A stretch of DNA of 64,000 nucleotides from Schizochytrium sp. CCTCC M209059 (Eukaryota > Sar > Bigyra > Thraustochytrida > Thraustochytriidae), in assembly GCA_000818945.1 (NCBI GenBank), contig KN805370.1:965715-1029714 (forward strand), written 5' to 3'. Position numbers and translations under genes: made by a program. Position 1 is the first letter of the stretch. Each line of letters opens with the position of its first letter. The notes beneath the pieces were generated by a model. It was not told the origin of the DNA, made no database searches, and worked only from the letters and a program-made list of their open reading frames with translations. This document shows, one piece after another, positions 20,232 through 31,046 of the stretch.

Positions 20232-23200
20232 ATGGGCGACGCGGAGGCGCTGAGCGCGCAGCTGGAGGAGGCCGTGCAGCTGTACGAGGAGCAGCTGGCG
20301 GAGAAAGACGACCAGCTGGCGGAACTGCGTGAGCGGACCGCGCAGCTCGAAGAGGAGCTCGTGGGCGAGGGCCGCGGAGGAGACCTTGAGCTGCGAGACG
20401 AGGTTCGAGAGGTCCGCGCGCGGCTCGAACAGGCGGAAGATGAGCTCGAACGCGCCATGGACGCGGCCAAGGGCCAGGAAAACCGGGCGCGGGAGCTCGA
20501 CCTCCAGAACAAAGCCCTCAAGATGGACAAACTCAAGCTCGAATCCGAACTGCAAAAGGAGCAGGAAAGGGCAGAGTCCATGGAGGAAAATCTGCACACA
20601 ATGCGCCAACGAACAGAGCAGGCAGCCGAGCACGAAGGAAGGCTTGGAGCCCGGGAAAAGAATCACAAAAAAACGCTCATCAAGGCCCTCGGTGAAAACG
20701 AACAATTGCGCTCCGAGGTGGCCCAGCTCGGCACCGACATCGAGACGCTGTATCAGGCGGTCAATGAAAAAGACGAAGAGATTCAGAGGCTGAACAATCT
20801 ACTTACAGCATCCGGCCAAGAACTCAAGGACACCGAGAGCGAGGTCGAGGAGCTCAAACGCCTCATTGTCGAGAAGGACAAGGCAATCGCCGCAGCTCAC
20901 GATGAAATCAATGCTGTCACCGAAATGGAAAGCGAAATCGAGGAACGTGTCAAGACCAAGGTCGAAAAGTGGAAACAAAAGGTCAAGGACCTCCAGGGCG
21001 AGCTGCAATCGGAGCGCAAGGCGCAAGTTGATCTGCAAAAGAAATGCGACTCTCTGCTTCTCGAGTCTGGCCTTCGCGAGGTCGAACAACAACTTGTTGC
21101 TTCGGAGGAAAACGCAAAGACGATGGCTCAACAGCTTGAAGAAGCGCGGGGTGCACTCGACGCCGCGCACCAGGACATGTTAGAGCTTGCACGTGAGAAC
21201 GAGACCATGAAAGCGGACCAAGGCAAGTTTATTGACATTGCGCTTGAAAAGGAAAAAGCAGAGATCGATCGCCTGCGTCAGGTCATCACCCACAAAGACC
21301 AGCTTCTCGAGGAAGAACGTGTTCGCTATCGGGAACTTGACGAGCAGAAAGCAGCACTTGAGGAGGAACTTCAGGACCGCGAGTTCACTCTTGCAGAATA
21401 TGAACGCGGCCACGGCCTTTCCGAGGCGGTGCTCAAGCAGAAAAAACTCAAGGGAGACATCAAGCGGCGTGACAAGGAGATCAGACGGCTTAATCAGGCG
21501 CTCTCGGAACGCATTGCCGCTCATGAAAAGCTCTATGAGACATGCCGCCGCCTCAAAAAGAAGGCTGGTGTCCCAGAAGCCTTTCAGTACGATGATCTCG
21601 AGCTCGAAGAGGGTATGAAGGGTCAGACGGAGCGACTCCAGGCTCTTATCCGTGAACTTGAGGGACAGAACGAGGCGCTCGAGGACGAACGCCTTCGCTT
21701 GCTCGAGGCTCTTCGCGTCAATGCCGCCAATATGGGCGACAAGGGCATGAAGCTGTATGGTCTCACCGCTGACCAGGTGATTCAAGTCAACCAATTTGTT
21801 GAGAATCTGCGCGAGGGCCGCGTGGAGCTCCCACTAGATGACAGATCACTTCAGCTCAAGGAAGAAATCCGCGAGCTCAAGCAGCGTCTTCGCGACGCCG
21901 AGCGCGATCTTGCTGCTGCCGAGCTGCAGCTCGAGGGACACGTGCCAACAGCCTTTGCCTCTGACCGAGCAGATAAGGACAGTAGCTTTGAGAGCAGCGA
22001 CACGGACGACGATGACGTTGGCGAGAACGGAGCTTTGCGGACTTCCTCGCGCCGCCGTCAGAAACGACGTCATCATCACCGCCATGCACGCGGTGAGGGT
22101 GATAATGACCACGAGCACATCGAGCGCCTAGCTCGCGAGCAGCACGCGATGATGGCCGAGATCAAATCCGACATACAGCGCACCATCGCCGATTTCATGC
22201 ACGCCCAGCACCAAGATGATTCTCATCACTCGCGCAAAGCTTCGCCGCATAGACCATCTCGAAGTCCCAGAGTTGACCCGGGTTATGAAAAGCTCATGGA
22301 AATGCTTCAAACCAAACTCGAGGGTGGCGCGTCCGACGATGGTCCAGGCTTTGATCGTAGCCAGGTCGAATCGATGCGCAACGAGCTCAAACGCCAGTCT
22401 TCAATGAATGACCAGCTCGTGCGCCGCCTCCAAGATGCGGAGGCCATCATTGAGCGGGTCCAGCGCACAGGCCTTCGCTCTCCAGGAAGCGCGGACCATT
22501 TACATGCACCAAGAGCACATACCGTAAGCACCGCACTTGAAAAACCTTCGGGGCTTGCTGCCCAACAATTTGCGGAGCAACAGCTCACGCAGTACCGTCT
22601 ACCTCCAGAGGAATGGACCGAACCGCTGATTCTAGCCAACAATCGCCTCACCGCCTGCATGGAACGCCTTATGAAGAAAGAACGCGAAAATGCGCGGCTC
22701 CAGGAGAGTCTCGGCAAGTATGCGACAAAGATTGAGACCCATGCAGCGCAGATGGCGCTCTTGTATCGTGAGCACGCTCAAGCGAAACAAGCATGGGCGC
22801 GGGAAACATCGAGTCTACGAAAGGAAGCCGATGAAGCTCGTGGAGAACGAGATGCTTTGCGCGCCAAGGCACGAAGGCTCGACACCCTCTGCGCTGTCCT
22901 TGATGGGGACGATCACGATGCTCGAACTCACGCCAAGGACCTCACGCGTAAAGTGGCTCTGCTTGAGGTAAATGAAGTGGTTCTCGCGCGTAGATACAAC
23001 CTCGTCGTCGAGGAAGAGCGCTCAGTGCGCCACGAGAAAGAGAGCCTGCAGCACGAGATGGTTCAGGCAGAAACTGCTCTGCGTGAGCGAGTCCTCTATC
23101 TCGAAGAGTGGAAGGCGGGCGCGCAGGCTCAGCTCGACGCAATGCAGACTTCCATGGATCGACTTGTTCCTCGGGATGCTCACGAGCAGGTTGTACGCAA

Positions 23201-26200
23201 GCTAGCAACAACCAACCACAAATATCGCGACCTGCTTGGTCGCGAGGCCCAATTGAGGGGACGGACGAGCGGTGCACAAGCTCTTCGTCGCAGAGTGCAT
23301 GAGCTGGAGACAGAGCTCGAACTCTTGCGCGCAGAAAGCACACGCGCCAAGAAGGAGGCTGTCGCCGCCAAAGAGCAATTTGATTGGTTGCAGCGACAGT
23401 CAAAGGGCGAAGGCTCGGTTCCGGACCAAGCCGATGTGCTGCAACAGGTTGCCAAGTTCAAGGGTGAGGCCGTGGAGAAAGAAATCGTCCTCGCCTCGGT
23501 CACGAAAAAGACCGCGATTCTCGAAAAACGCGCTTCCGAGTTGCAAGCAGAGCTACATGCTGAAGCTCAACGCGGCGATCAAGCGGAGCAGGCGCTGGAA
23601 TCCGCTCGCGAGGTAATCAAGAAAATCGAACAAGAGCTTTCGGAAGCACAGGAACGCTACCACGGAGGGGCGACTCGTGAAGAGCGCAAGGTCCTTGACA
23701 CGCGGATCGCTGAGCTGGAAGCCATGTTTGGCGCTCTTTCCCGCGAGGCCGATCGCTTTCGCGAGCTTGCCGACATTGCAACCACGCAAGTACAGGCTTT
23801 TGAGGCAACGCACAGCTCTCGCCAGCAAGAACTTGAGACCCTTCGCCAGCAGCTTCGCGACGTGAATGCTCGCTCCGACGATGATGCCATCATTGGCAAG
23901 TTGCAGCACGAGCTTACCACCACAAAGGTGAGCTACCAACTCTTTGTACGCAAATTTGAAAAGGCAAAGGCAACCGCGCGTCGCTACGAGCTTCAGCTAC
24001 GAAAGCAAGAGGCGCAGCTTGACGAAAAGGATCGCGTGCTGCACCAAACCCGCGAGCAGGTGCGGAGACGCATACTCGCACTCGAAGGTGCACTCGAGCA
24101 GGTTGGAGTGCCTCATGGAGCTGCGACGACATCCGATGTGATGATCATGGCCACAACGGCATCAGCTACAGCATCGTCGGCCATGCCTGGGGCGGCGGCG
24201 TCCATGTCGAGCATGGAGCGACTATCGGAAATGATTACCCGCCTTGGAGAAAGCGCAGAGCAGTCCGAGGAGGCGCTTCGCCGTTCCGAGGCCTCACGGC
24301 GAAACCTGGAGTCCGAGATCGAGGCCATGCGTATCGAAGTCCAAGCCTCGGCCACAGCCATGGAAGATCTCAAGCAACGTGTGCTCAGTGAAGGCCGTGT
24401 GGCGCACGGCACGGGGCAATGTGAAGACGGTCAGACCCTCGCGCATCGTCTTTTGCAACTGAACGAAAACCTCAAAGCGGCGCAGTTGGAGTCCATGCGT
24501 CAGCGACGCGAGGTCCAGCTTTTGCGCGAGGAAAAAGAGCATCTCGAAAAACTTCGTGCGCGTGATGAAGAGCATATTCTTCGACTTGAGGAAAGCGTGG
24601 CGAACACGGAAAACACGCTGCGTCGCTACGAGGATGAGCGACGTATACGTTCGGCATCAAAGGCTCTTGAGGATGACGATAACTTGGGTGTTCACGTCCC
24701 CCAAGAGCTAGAAGACGATACAGACGGAAATGAGGGCGCCTCGGGCTTTAGTGCCGACGCTGCTCATCCCCATCCTCCTTCACAAGCGCAAGCGGTGGAC
24801 GTGGGCGCTCTTCGCGAGCTTCGACTGCAGCTGCAGGAGGCGCAAGACCGAGAGGATCGCCTCGAGCGCCAAGTCCAGGTCAAAGTTGAACAAGTACGGC
24901 TCTTGCAAAATCGTCTTCGCGCGGAAGGCCTTCCGGATGATCCGGAAGATCTCAAGCTGGACGGCGAAAACGACAATGAATACGCCAGCGGGACTTCGCG
25001 TCGAACGGTCCAGGAAAGGGCCAGTCATCTGTACGAAGCTGACGCTCGCAAGATTCAGGCAGCCGCTCAGCAGTCTGTTGCGTCATTTGAGGACATTATT
25101 GCACGCAAAAATCAGGCTATTGAAGCTCTTAAGAAAAAACTTGAGCTGGAGCGCAAGGGCGCGCTCGTGGAAAAGGAGCGCGATCAAGCTGAGATCGAGC
25201 GGCTCACGGAAAAGTTGTACGAAGACAATCGCGACGCTATCCACAAGCTCCGTACTGCGTACGAGGACATCTCTAAGGGCGCCATGCCGGGCAGTGACGG
25301 TGACGGCGATGCGCAGCAAGCCGACGCAGCATTTCATCGCGACATGATGGATCGTTTAGAGGAGGCTGACGTTCTGCTGGAGCGTAAAGACCGCCGCATT
25401 CTCGAACTTGAGGGCATGGTCGAGGAGCTGCAAATTTTACGTGGCAAAGCAGAAGATCGCGCTGGACAGAGTGCGGAAATTGCTGAAACGCTACGAGAAA
25501 AGGTTCGCCGTCTTGCATCGCAGAGTGAGACGCAGGGCGCCAAACAGCTCGTCAAGCAGCTGCGAGGCCAGCTTGCGGCAAAGGAGAATACGCTCGTCGG
25601 CCTTCGGTCTGCCGTTCTTGCACTGAAAACAGAGTTCGTCAAGGCTGAGGAAGAGCACGAGCAAGATCTGATCAAGCGCGATCGCGCGATGAACGCGCTC
25701 AGCGCGAACAGCAAGTCTCGCGCGGCAAACGGCGAATCTCGGGGGCAAACGGATGAGAATCAGCCCGATATGGGCAATGTCCGGGATCAAATCGATGCGC
25801 TCCGCGAGCGCGTGGAGCGAAGTCAGGAAGATCTTGACAATACGAAACGGCGAGAAGAAAAGCTCCGCGCAGAGAACAGTAAGCTGCGTCGCCAGCTGCA
25901 CGAGCAGGCCGATGAGGTCGAGCTTCGCGCAGAGGACCAGTCGCGGACAGGCGCCGATGCAAGCAAGCTTCAACGCAGAATTGATGAGCTGCGCAGAGAG
26001 AACAGACGCTTGCGAGAGAATCTGCATAACGCACAGGCCACACAGGCCGCAGGTGCAAATGAGAGTAAGACGCCTGAAGGTAAACCCAAGCATGATGAGG
26101 TGCCCCGTCTTGAGAAGCGTATCAAAGTGCTCGAGGCCCAAAATGCCGCATTACGCTCTGCGGCAAAGACGGCCGCATCGAAAACCGATGCTAGTCTTTC

Positions 26201-27617
26201 CTCTGGGCAAGATCCAGGAGCGGCAACGTCGACCTGGGAGGCTGGTAAGAGGCTCGAAAAGAAGGTTAGCGTGCTGCAGCGCAGACTTGAGGAACGCACA
26301 CGGGAGCTCGAGGCATCGCGCGAACAGACACAGCAGGCGAAGCACTTGGTCGACAAAATGAGCCGGCAAGTGAGGAGTGTACGCGGCCCTCCCTCCGGCC
26401 ATGCCGCCTGGGAAAGCAACGGGTCCATTTCGCAGGCCCACGAGGGCGCACGAAAGCTACGACGCGAACTTGAAGACGCGCGACGCGAACTCGAGGACCG
26501 CGATGATCGCATGCTTGAGTTGCGACGGCAAGTCGAAGTAGAGTTTCCATCCCAGCTCGCGCAGGTCAACGCCGATCTACGTGCGTCTAGGGCGCGGGCA
26601 CGTGATCTTGAAGAAGAGCTCGAGTCCTTTCGTCTGCGCAAGAGACACCGATCCAGTGGGGCAGATAGTCTTCAGATTGCTGAAGACCAGTACGGCCGTG
26701 AGGATGAAATTCGACAGCAGCTTGCGCAAGTGCGCAAGGAGGCTCAGGGTCTCGAATCCGATCTTCTTGATCGTGACAACACAATTTTGGAGCTGCGCTT
26801 CGAGATGGAGCAGCTCTCCTCCGAAGTGGAGCGCTGTCGGCGCGACGATGAGTCAAAATTGCCTTCTTCCGGAACGTCGCCATCGTCGCGGGGCGCGACG
26901 TCACGCGCGCCGGGAGAACGCTTTAAACGTGAGCGCGACCTCGAGAATGTCGTGGAGTCCATGAAAAAGGTAGTGAGCAAACTGCAAGCAGAAAATGAGC
27001 GACTCAAGCGCACGCACACGAGTTCTGCTCGCTACGGCGACTTGCAAAAACAGGTCAAGGCTCTCAAACAGGAGAACCAGGCCCTCGCAAGTGCTCGTGA
27101 CACCCTTCAGGATCGTGCTGTCAAGTATAGCGAGTCCTCGGCCAAGGCGATTCGTCTTCAAGACGCTGTGCGTGGACTTCGACGCCAAACCCGCGCACTC
27201 GAGGCTGATGTCGAAAAAGAACGTGCTCGGGCAACTGCGCTCTTGAGCGAAAACCAAAAGCTTGTCGAGGAGCTTCAGCAGGCAAGTGACAGACTCTCGG
27301 TGCGGGTTCCGCGTCTGGAAGCAGGTCGCGACCAGGAAGTTGACGACTTGCGCCGAAAGGTACGCGAGCAGAATCGCGTCATTGACGCCCTGCGTTTAGA
27401 AGTGTCTGCCGCAACAGACTTAGGACCCGGGACAGGTGCCGTCGACGAAGATACGAGAGAAGCACTCGAAGATCTTCGAGCAGAGAACCAGCGACTCAAA
27501 AATGAGCTTAATGCGTTTGATATGGACTTTTTCGAGGAGATCGAGGACCTCAAGTACCGTTACCAGCAAGCAACGGAGGAAAATGCACGGCTTCGCGCTC
27601 GATTACTTCAAGCCTGA
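20232..27617 (+). CDS. CEP290: CEP290 homologue, ciliary transition-zone coiled-coil protein
   Basis: 2461 residues in one exon; human CEP290 has 2479. CEP290 forms the Y-links of the ciliary transition zone and gates entry to the flagellum. Almost the whole length is heptad-rich coiled coil. Recognition rests on collinear blocks shared with animal CEP290: a VNE...R..LV.EE block with arginines near the middle (about 22970-23010), LADIATTQVQ...SRQQELE.LR followed by DDAIIGKLQHE (about 23760-23915), MKKVVSKLQAENERLK (about 26960-27010), and the C-terminal FFEEIEDLKYRYQ (about 27527-27567). A central Ser/Asp/His-rich break (about 21970-22260) and another around 24650-24800 interrupt the coil. 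The ATG at 20232 is chosen because upstream codons come from the GTGC repeat. The gene is convergent with the polycystin-like gene. Confidence 0.93.
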   Translation: MGDAEALSAQLEEAVQLYEEQLAEKDDQLAELRERTAQLEEELVGEGRGGDLELRDEVREVRARLEQAEDELERAMDAAKGQENRARELDLQNKALKMDKLKLESELQKEQERAESMEENLHTMRQRTEQAAEHEGRLGAREKNHKKTLIKALGENEQLRSEVAQLGTDIETLYQAVNEKDEEIQRLNNLLTASGQELKDTESEVEELKRLIVEKDKAIAAAHDEINAVTEMESEIEERVKTKVEKWKQKVKDLQGELQSERKAQVDLQKKCDSLLLESGLREVEQQLVASEENAKTMAQQLEEARGALDAAHQDMLELARENETMKADQGKFIDIALEKEKAEIDRLRQVITHKDQLLEEERVRYRELDEQKAALEEELQDREFTLAEYERGHGLSEAVLKQKKLKGDIKRRDKEIRRLNQALSERIAAHEKLYETCRRLKKKAGVPEAFQYDDLELEEGMKGQTERLQALIRELEGQNEALEDERLRLLEALRVNAANMGDKGMKLYGLTADQVIQVNQFVENLREGRVELPLDDRSLQLKEEIRELKQRLRDAERDLAAAELQLEGHVPTAFASDRADKDSSFESSDTDDDDVGENGALRTSSRRRQKRRHHHRHARGEGDNDHEHIERLAREQHAMMAEIKSDIQRTIADFMHAQHQDDSHHSRKASPHRPSRSPRVDPGYEKLMEMLQTKLEGGASDDGPGFDRSQVESMRNELKRQSSMNDQLVRRLQDAEAIIERVQRTGLRSPGSADHLHAPRAHTVSTALEKPSGLAAQQFAEQQLTQYRLPPEEWTEPLILANNRLTACMERLMKKERENARLQESLGKYATKIETHAAQMALLYREHAQAKQAWARETSSLRKEADEARGERDALRAKARRLDTLCAVLDGDDHDARTHAKDLTRKVALLEVNEVVLARRYNLVVEEERSVRHEKESLQHEMVQAETALRERVLYLEEWKAGAQAQLDAMQTSMDRLVPRDAHEQVVRKLATTNHKYRDLLGREAQLRGRTSGAQALRRRVHELETELELLRAESTRAKKEAVAAKEQFDWLQRQSKGEGSVPDQADVLQQVAKFKGEAVEKEIVLASVTKKTAILEKRASELQAELHAEAQRGDQAEQALESAREVIKKIEQELSEAQERYHGGATREERKVLDTRIAELEAMFGALSREADRFRELADIATTQVQAFEATHSSRQQELETLRQQLRDVNARSDDDAIIGKLQHELTTTKVSYQLFVRKFEKAKATARRYELQLRKQEAQLDEKDRVLHQTREQVRRRILALEGALEQVGVPHGAATTSDVMIMATTASATASSAMPGAAASMSSMERLSEMITRLGESAEQSEEALRRSEASRRNLESEIEAMRIEVQASATAMEDLKQRVLSEGRVAHGTGQCEDGQTLAHRLLQLNENLKAAQLESMRQRREVQLLREEKEHLEKLRARDEEHILRLEESVANTENTLRRYEDERRIRSASKALEDDDNLGVHVPQELEDDTDGNEGASGFSADAAHPHPPSQAQAVDVGALRELRLQLQEAQDREDRLERQVQVKVEQVRLLQNRLRAEGLPDDPEDLKLDGENDNEYASGTSRRTVQERASHLYEADARKIQAAAQQSVASFEDIIARKNQAIEALKKKLELERKGALVEKERDQAEIERLTEKLYEDNRDAIHKLRTAYEDISKGAMPGSDGDGDAQQADAAFHRDMMDRLEEADVLLERKDRRILELEGMVEELQILRGKAEDRAGQSAEIAETLREKVRRLASQSETQGAKQLVKQLRGQLAAKENTLVGLRSAVLALKTEFVKAEEEHEQDLIKRDRAMNALSANSKSRAANGESRGQTDENQPDMGNVRDQIDALRERVERSQEDLDNTKRREEKLRAENSKLRRQLHEQADEVELRAEDQSRTGADASKLQRRIDELRRENRRLRENLHNAQATQAAGANESKTPEGKPKHDEVPRLEKRIKVLEAQNAALRSAAKTAASKTDASLSSGQDPGAATSTWEAGKRLEKKVSVLQRRLEERTRELEASREQTQQAKHLVDKMSRQVRSVRGPPSGHAAWESNGSISQAHEGARKLRRELEDARRELEDRDDRMLELRRQVEVEFPSQLAQVNADLRASRARARDLEEELESFRLRKRHRSSGADSLQIAEDQYGREDEIRQQLAQVRKEAQGLESDLLDRDNTILELRFEMEQLSSEVERCRRDDESKLPSSGTSPSSRGATSRAPGERFKRERDLENVVESMKKVVSKLQAENERLKRTHTSSARYGDLQKQVKALKQENQALASARDTLQDRAVKYSESSAKAIRLQDAVRGLRRQTRALEADVEKERARATALLSENQKLVEELQQASDRLSVRVPRLEAGRDQEVDDLRRKVREQNRVIDALRLEVSAATDLGPGTGAVDEDTREALEDLRAENQRLKNELNAFDMDFFEEIEDLKYRYQQATEENARLRARLLQA

Positions 27618-27744
27618 GCACAATCGGGGGACAACGAATGGGCCGAGCAGCGAAATCATGGATTGAAGACCGCTGTCGTTCGCGAGACCTGGCGAGACGC
27701 TATAAAGAGTTTTGTTTTGTTATCTTTTTTGGTTGCTAATATCC

Positions 27745-30651
27745 TTATTGTGTAGATCTCAAACTGCTTTCTGAAGCGAGTTCTGTGTCTTGGTTGTCGA
27801 GCTGCGAAATCGACCCGCTCTGACCTTCCTTGGTACGTACCGTTTGACGCTGTTGGTGCCCGGCGATTGCATTTAAACGATTCGTGACCTGTTTCAACTG
27901 GTCAATAATGTACAATTGGCTGGCGCTTTCGGAAAAGAGCATGTCAACTTCTTCTCGCGCATCGGAGGGCCGGAGCTCCTCGGTACGCTGACGAAAGAGC
28001 CATAACAGTCTTTCCGCCATGGACTCTGGAAATGCTTGCAGCAGCTCCTGACGAAGCGCAAAGGTAGGAACCGATCCAGCAACATGAATTCGTAGAAATT
28101 GAAGTCGCTCATCGTATCTGTGTGGGTGTGTCGTGAGATGCCCGATCGACACGCCATCATTGAAGAGAAGAGATAGACCAAGACTGTCATTTTTACCAAA
28201 GTCAATCATCTTGGGAGGATCTGGCTTAAGCTCATGGCGGATCTCCAAAGCCTCCAGGTCTTCGTATGAAATCGGTGAACTCACGCCCGCACTCGAACGC
28301 AATTGATTAACCTTGTCTTCTTCACCCGAAGTAATAGGAGAACTTCTTGCAGCAACAGTAGCTGCTGTTGCTGCAGTAGTTGTACCAGCAGGAGAGAGAT
28401 TTCCGTGAAATGAACCTGCAACTACGCTCATGGCGTCTGTCTCGCCCGTTTTCGGCAAAGTTTCTGGATAGGTGGGCGACGATAAGCCCATACGATCTCC
28501 TCCCTGCAGGTGAGTGGGTGGATCATGATTAGTGGCTTGCGACGAAAGCGACTGTGGTTCGCTGACTGATGCCGTGTTTCTTTTGCCATGCGAAAGTCCA
28601 CACCAAGCACATATGCGGTAGGCGAGGCCCACCGCCACCGGTATGTGATAGTTACGGACATCGTAAAGCGTGATAAAGCCGGAGAGATACATACTTTGCA
28701 AGAAACTGATTGTCGGAGAGGCTCGAGAGGACTCTTGGAAGCTGACGAAACTCTCCACAACGATACTGAGCAAAATGTTGAAGAGAACCAACGTTGTAAA
28801 GAAAACGTAGGTCCAGAAGTAGATCTGGGAGATCCACACATCACCTTCAATTGAGTCGGAAAAAATAATGTCCATGGTGGCATCAAACTCTCCCATTGAC
28901 ACAAAGAGAAGCGTAGTGACCGCATCAAAGTAGGACCCGAAAGCTTCACCATAAGGGCTATACATGAGAAGGCCAATGAAGGCATACGATAGCACGACGA
29001 CCAAATATACAAAGAGAAACGAAAGAATGTCAGAAGCAGACCGCGAGAGTGTCCGGGATATGATTCCAGTATCGGGATGAAAATCAAGGTGCTGGACCGT
29101 CCTGATGACCATGAAGATGAGCAACATCGCGTAAATGCGCATTGTGAACGTTACCTCCTGCACGAACTGAACTATCTCTCGGACGCCGAGCAAAACTGTC
29201 GTGGCGTAGGAGCCTGCAAAAGGCTGAAACTGTCGGGACGACGATTCAAATTGAAGGAAGCGAATAAGAACGATGAGGTGAAGCAAGAGAGTCGTGACCT
29301 CGAAGCCAAGCCCGAGCCAGGAAAGCGAGCGTGCACTTCTGGCTCTACAACGACCAATCCTGCAATGCAGCTTTCGCAATAACTTGCGAGAGAATAGAAC
29401 TCCAGCTGCGAAAATCGTCAAGGCATAAACGCAAGCAAGAAACACTGAGCCCGCTCGTAGACCTTTGGACGCTTGTTGTGCGGAATGCACAACTACCTTG
29501 GGTGAGACGAGACCGCCGACATCGGTTCGAAAGCAAGCCTGCATGTAGCCGTACCTTCCGGCGGCATTGAGATTCTGCACCACCACAGAAGCGCAGAGCT
29601 CGGACGTCGCCTGGTCAACCCAGTGAACGTCTTCGAAAAGGTAGGAAAGGGCGCAGTCCATAAACCCCTGCGGTAGATTGAGCAGCCCTAGATCGACAAC
29701 GGCAGTGAACACGTTTTCACTGTCGCTCTTAAAGGGATTGACCCCGAAGAGACTAAAATTTTGAAGAATCTCGGGAGCTGCGTCGGTTATATCGCTCTCA
29801 AAGGTCGAGGCGGATGATTTCGTCCTGGTGCACCTCCTCGAAGTGTTCGCTGGCCCACTTTCATAGATACCGATGCTTTCGAAGCTATCATCAAAGGTTG
29901 CACGGCATGTCTCAAACTCTCTTCGAGTCTGCGAGACGACTAGGCCTACTTGATGTCGATTGTACTGATCGAGAAACCCACTGTACTCTGTCACGAGGCT
30001 ACATTGCGAAATAAGCTGATCGAGGTCCAGACCCTGACAACTTTCAAAGTCGCAACCAGAAGGTCTTTCTTGCAGCGAAGCAACTGGATACGGGTCTGGG
30101 TGCGCCATGATTTGTGCCATGGAGCGAACGAATGCCTTGGCCTCCGCAAGAGAGGAGATATCCGCAAAGCCAACCCCGTCCGATGTCGACACATCTCCAA
30201 GTGCGCGAAGCAGAGCGTACTCTTGGCTATGCGCCGAGGGACGATAGGCAAGAAATTGAAAGTATGCGAGGCAAAGCACGAGCGCAAAGAGCACGGTGTG
30301 GATGCAGAAATGATTCCAGCCGAGATGCAGACGCTTGATTTCGTTGGCAACCTTGAGAAAGGCGGGCTTACTGATGAGCACCTTCCTATGGAAGACTTTG
30401 GTTGCGTACTTGCGGGCGCGGAAGCCTCGAAACACAGCTTGGATCCTCACCGCTACTTTGACGAGTTCGGATAGGTCGGCCCTTTCGTTGCCCGGCGCAC
30501 GAAACTTGGAGGCAACTTCTGTCCCGTCGTACGGGTACCAAGTTGGTCTTTGGACATCGACGACGCTCTTGCTGTTCAAGGCGCGCGGTACGCGAACGCC
30601 TGCCGCTGCTCCCCGCTTGCGGAGGACCGCCAGCGTCGCTTGCGTCGCCAT
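27745..30651 (-). CDS. Polycystin-2-like (TRPP/PKD) cation channel
   Basis: 968 residues. An IQ-type calmodulin-binding motif (AVRIQAVFRGFRARK, about 67-81) precedes the first membrane segment (about 114-136). A large extracellular domain with several Cys follows, the polycystin/TOP domain between S1 and S2. Then come further membrane helices (about 29430, 29250, 29090, 28980 in window coordinates) and the S5-pore-S6 block. The pore segment reads LLFVSMGEFD where animal PKD2 has LGDFD, so the filter acid is Glu. The cytoplasmic tail of about 330 residues contains Ser/Thr-rich linkers and a helical end. PKD2-type channels sit in flagellar membranes in algae and animals. No EF hand is evident. 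It ends 127 bases from the CEP290 stop. Confidence 0.9.
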   Translation of the reverse strand: MATQATLAVLRKRGAAAGVRVPRALNSKSVVDVQRPTWYPYDGTEVASKFRAPGNERADLSELVKVAVRIQAVFRGFRARKYATKVFHRKVLISKPAFLKVANEIKRLHLGWNHFCIHTVLFALVLCLAYFQFLAYRPSAHSQEYALLRALGDVSTSDGVGFADISSLAEAKAFVRSMAQIMAHPDPYPVASLQERPSGCDFESCQGLDLDQLISQCSLVTEYSGFLDQYNRHQVGLVVSQTRREFETCRATFDDSFESIGIYESGPANTSRRCTRTKSSASTFESDITDAAPEILQNFSLFGVNPFKSDSENVFTAVVDLGLLNLPQGFMDCALSYLFEDVHWVDQATSELCASVVVQNLNAAGRYGYMQACFRTDVGGLVSPKVVVHSAQQASKGLRAGSVFLACVYALTIFAAGVLFSRKLLRKLHCRIGRCRARSARSLSWLGLGFEVTTLLLHLIVLIRFLQFESSSRQFQPFAGSYATTVLLGVREIVQFVQEVTFTMRIYAMLLIFMVIRTVQHLDFHPDTGIISRTLSRSASDILSFLFVYLVVVLSYAFIGLLMYSPYGEAFGSYFDAVTTLLFVSMGEFDATMDIIFSDSIEGDVWISQIYFWTYVFFTTLVLFNILLSIVVESFVSFQESSRASPTISFLQSMYLSGFITLYDVRNYHIPVAVGLAYRICAWCGLSHGKRNTASVSEPQSLSSQATNHDPPTHLQGGDRMGLSSPTYPETLPKTGETDAMSVVAGSFHGNLSPAGTTTAATAATVAARSSPITSGEEDKVNQLRSSAGVSSPISYEDLEALEIRHELKPDPPKMIDFGKNDSLGLSLLFNDGVSIGHLTTHPHRYDERLQFLRIHVAGSVPTFALRQELLQAFPESMAERLLWLFRQRTEELRPSDAREEVDMLFSESASQLYIIDQLKQVTNRLNAIAGHQQRQTVRTKEGQSGSISQLDNQDTELASESSLRSTQ

Positions 30652-31046
30652 ATCCTTCGCACGTGCCAGGCCCTAGGCATTTGGCGGGCAAAAGAAGTAG
30701 ATGAGGAGGCACTTGCATGTTAATCAAAGGTCATGCCTCGAATATCCGGGACGTGAGTTCGCGGCTTCCCGTAAATTCGCCTCGTAACGGCTTCTCCATG
30801 AGAGTGGCTTGCTTGTCTTTCGTGATTCATCTGGCTTGTGCACAGAAGGAAAGCGCGCAAATGCTGTCTCGAGGAAAGGCGTCGCGCTTCGAGAGTATTG
30901 ATTGACTGCCGACGCAAACCTTGGCAGATACGTATTGAGTCTGTACTACTTTTTGCGAAGAAGAAGAACCTTTGCTCTTTCCCCGCGTCGCAATAATAAT
31001 TAGTCCCGACGGTGCCTGAGCAGGCAATGTATTGCGGAAAAGCAGC
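30652..31046. other. Head-to-head intergenic region (395 bases)
   Basis: No gene. It must carry both promoters of the polycystin-like and JmjC/FN3/PA genes. I see no distinctive element. Confidence 0.5.

Noticed and set aside
21180..21794. Minus-strand frames inside CEP290, some with hydrophobic stretches
   Set aside because: They are shadows of Glu/Lys/Leu-rich coiled-coil codons on the other strand.
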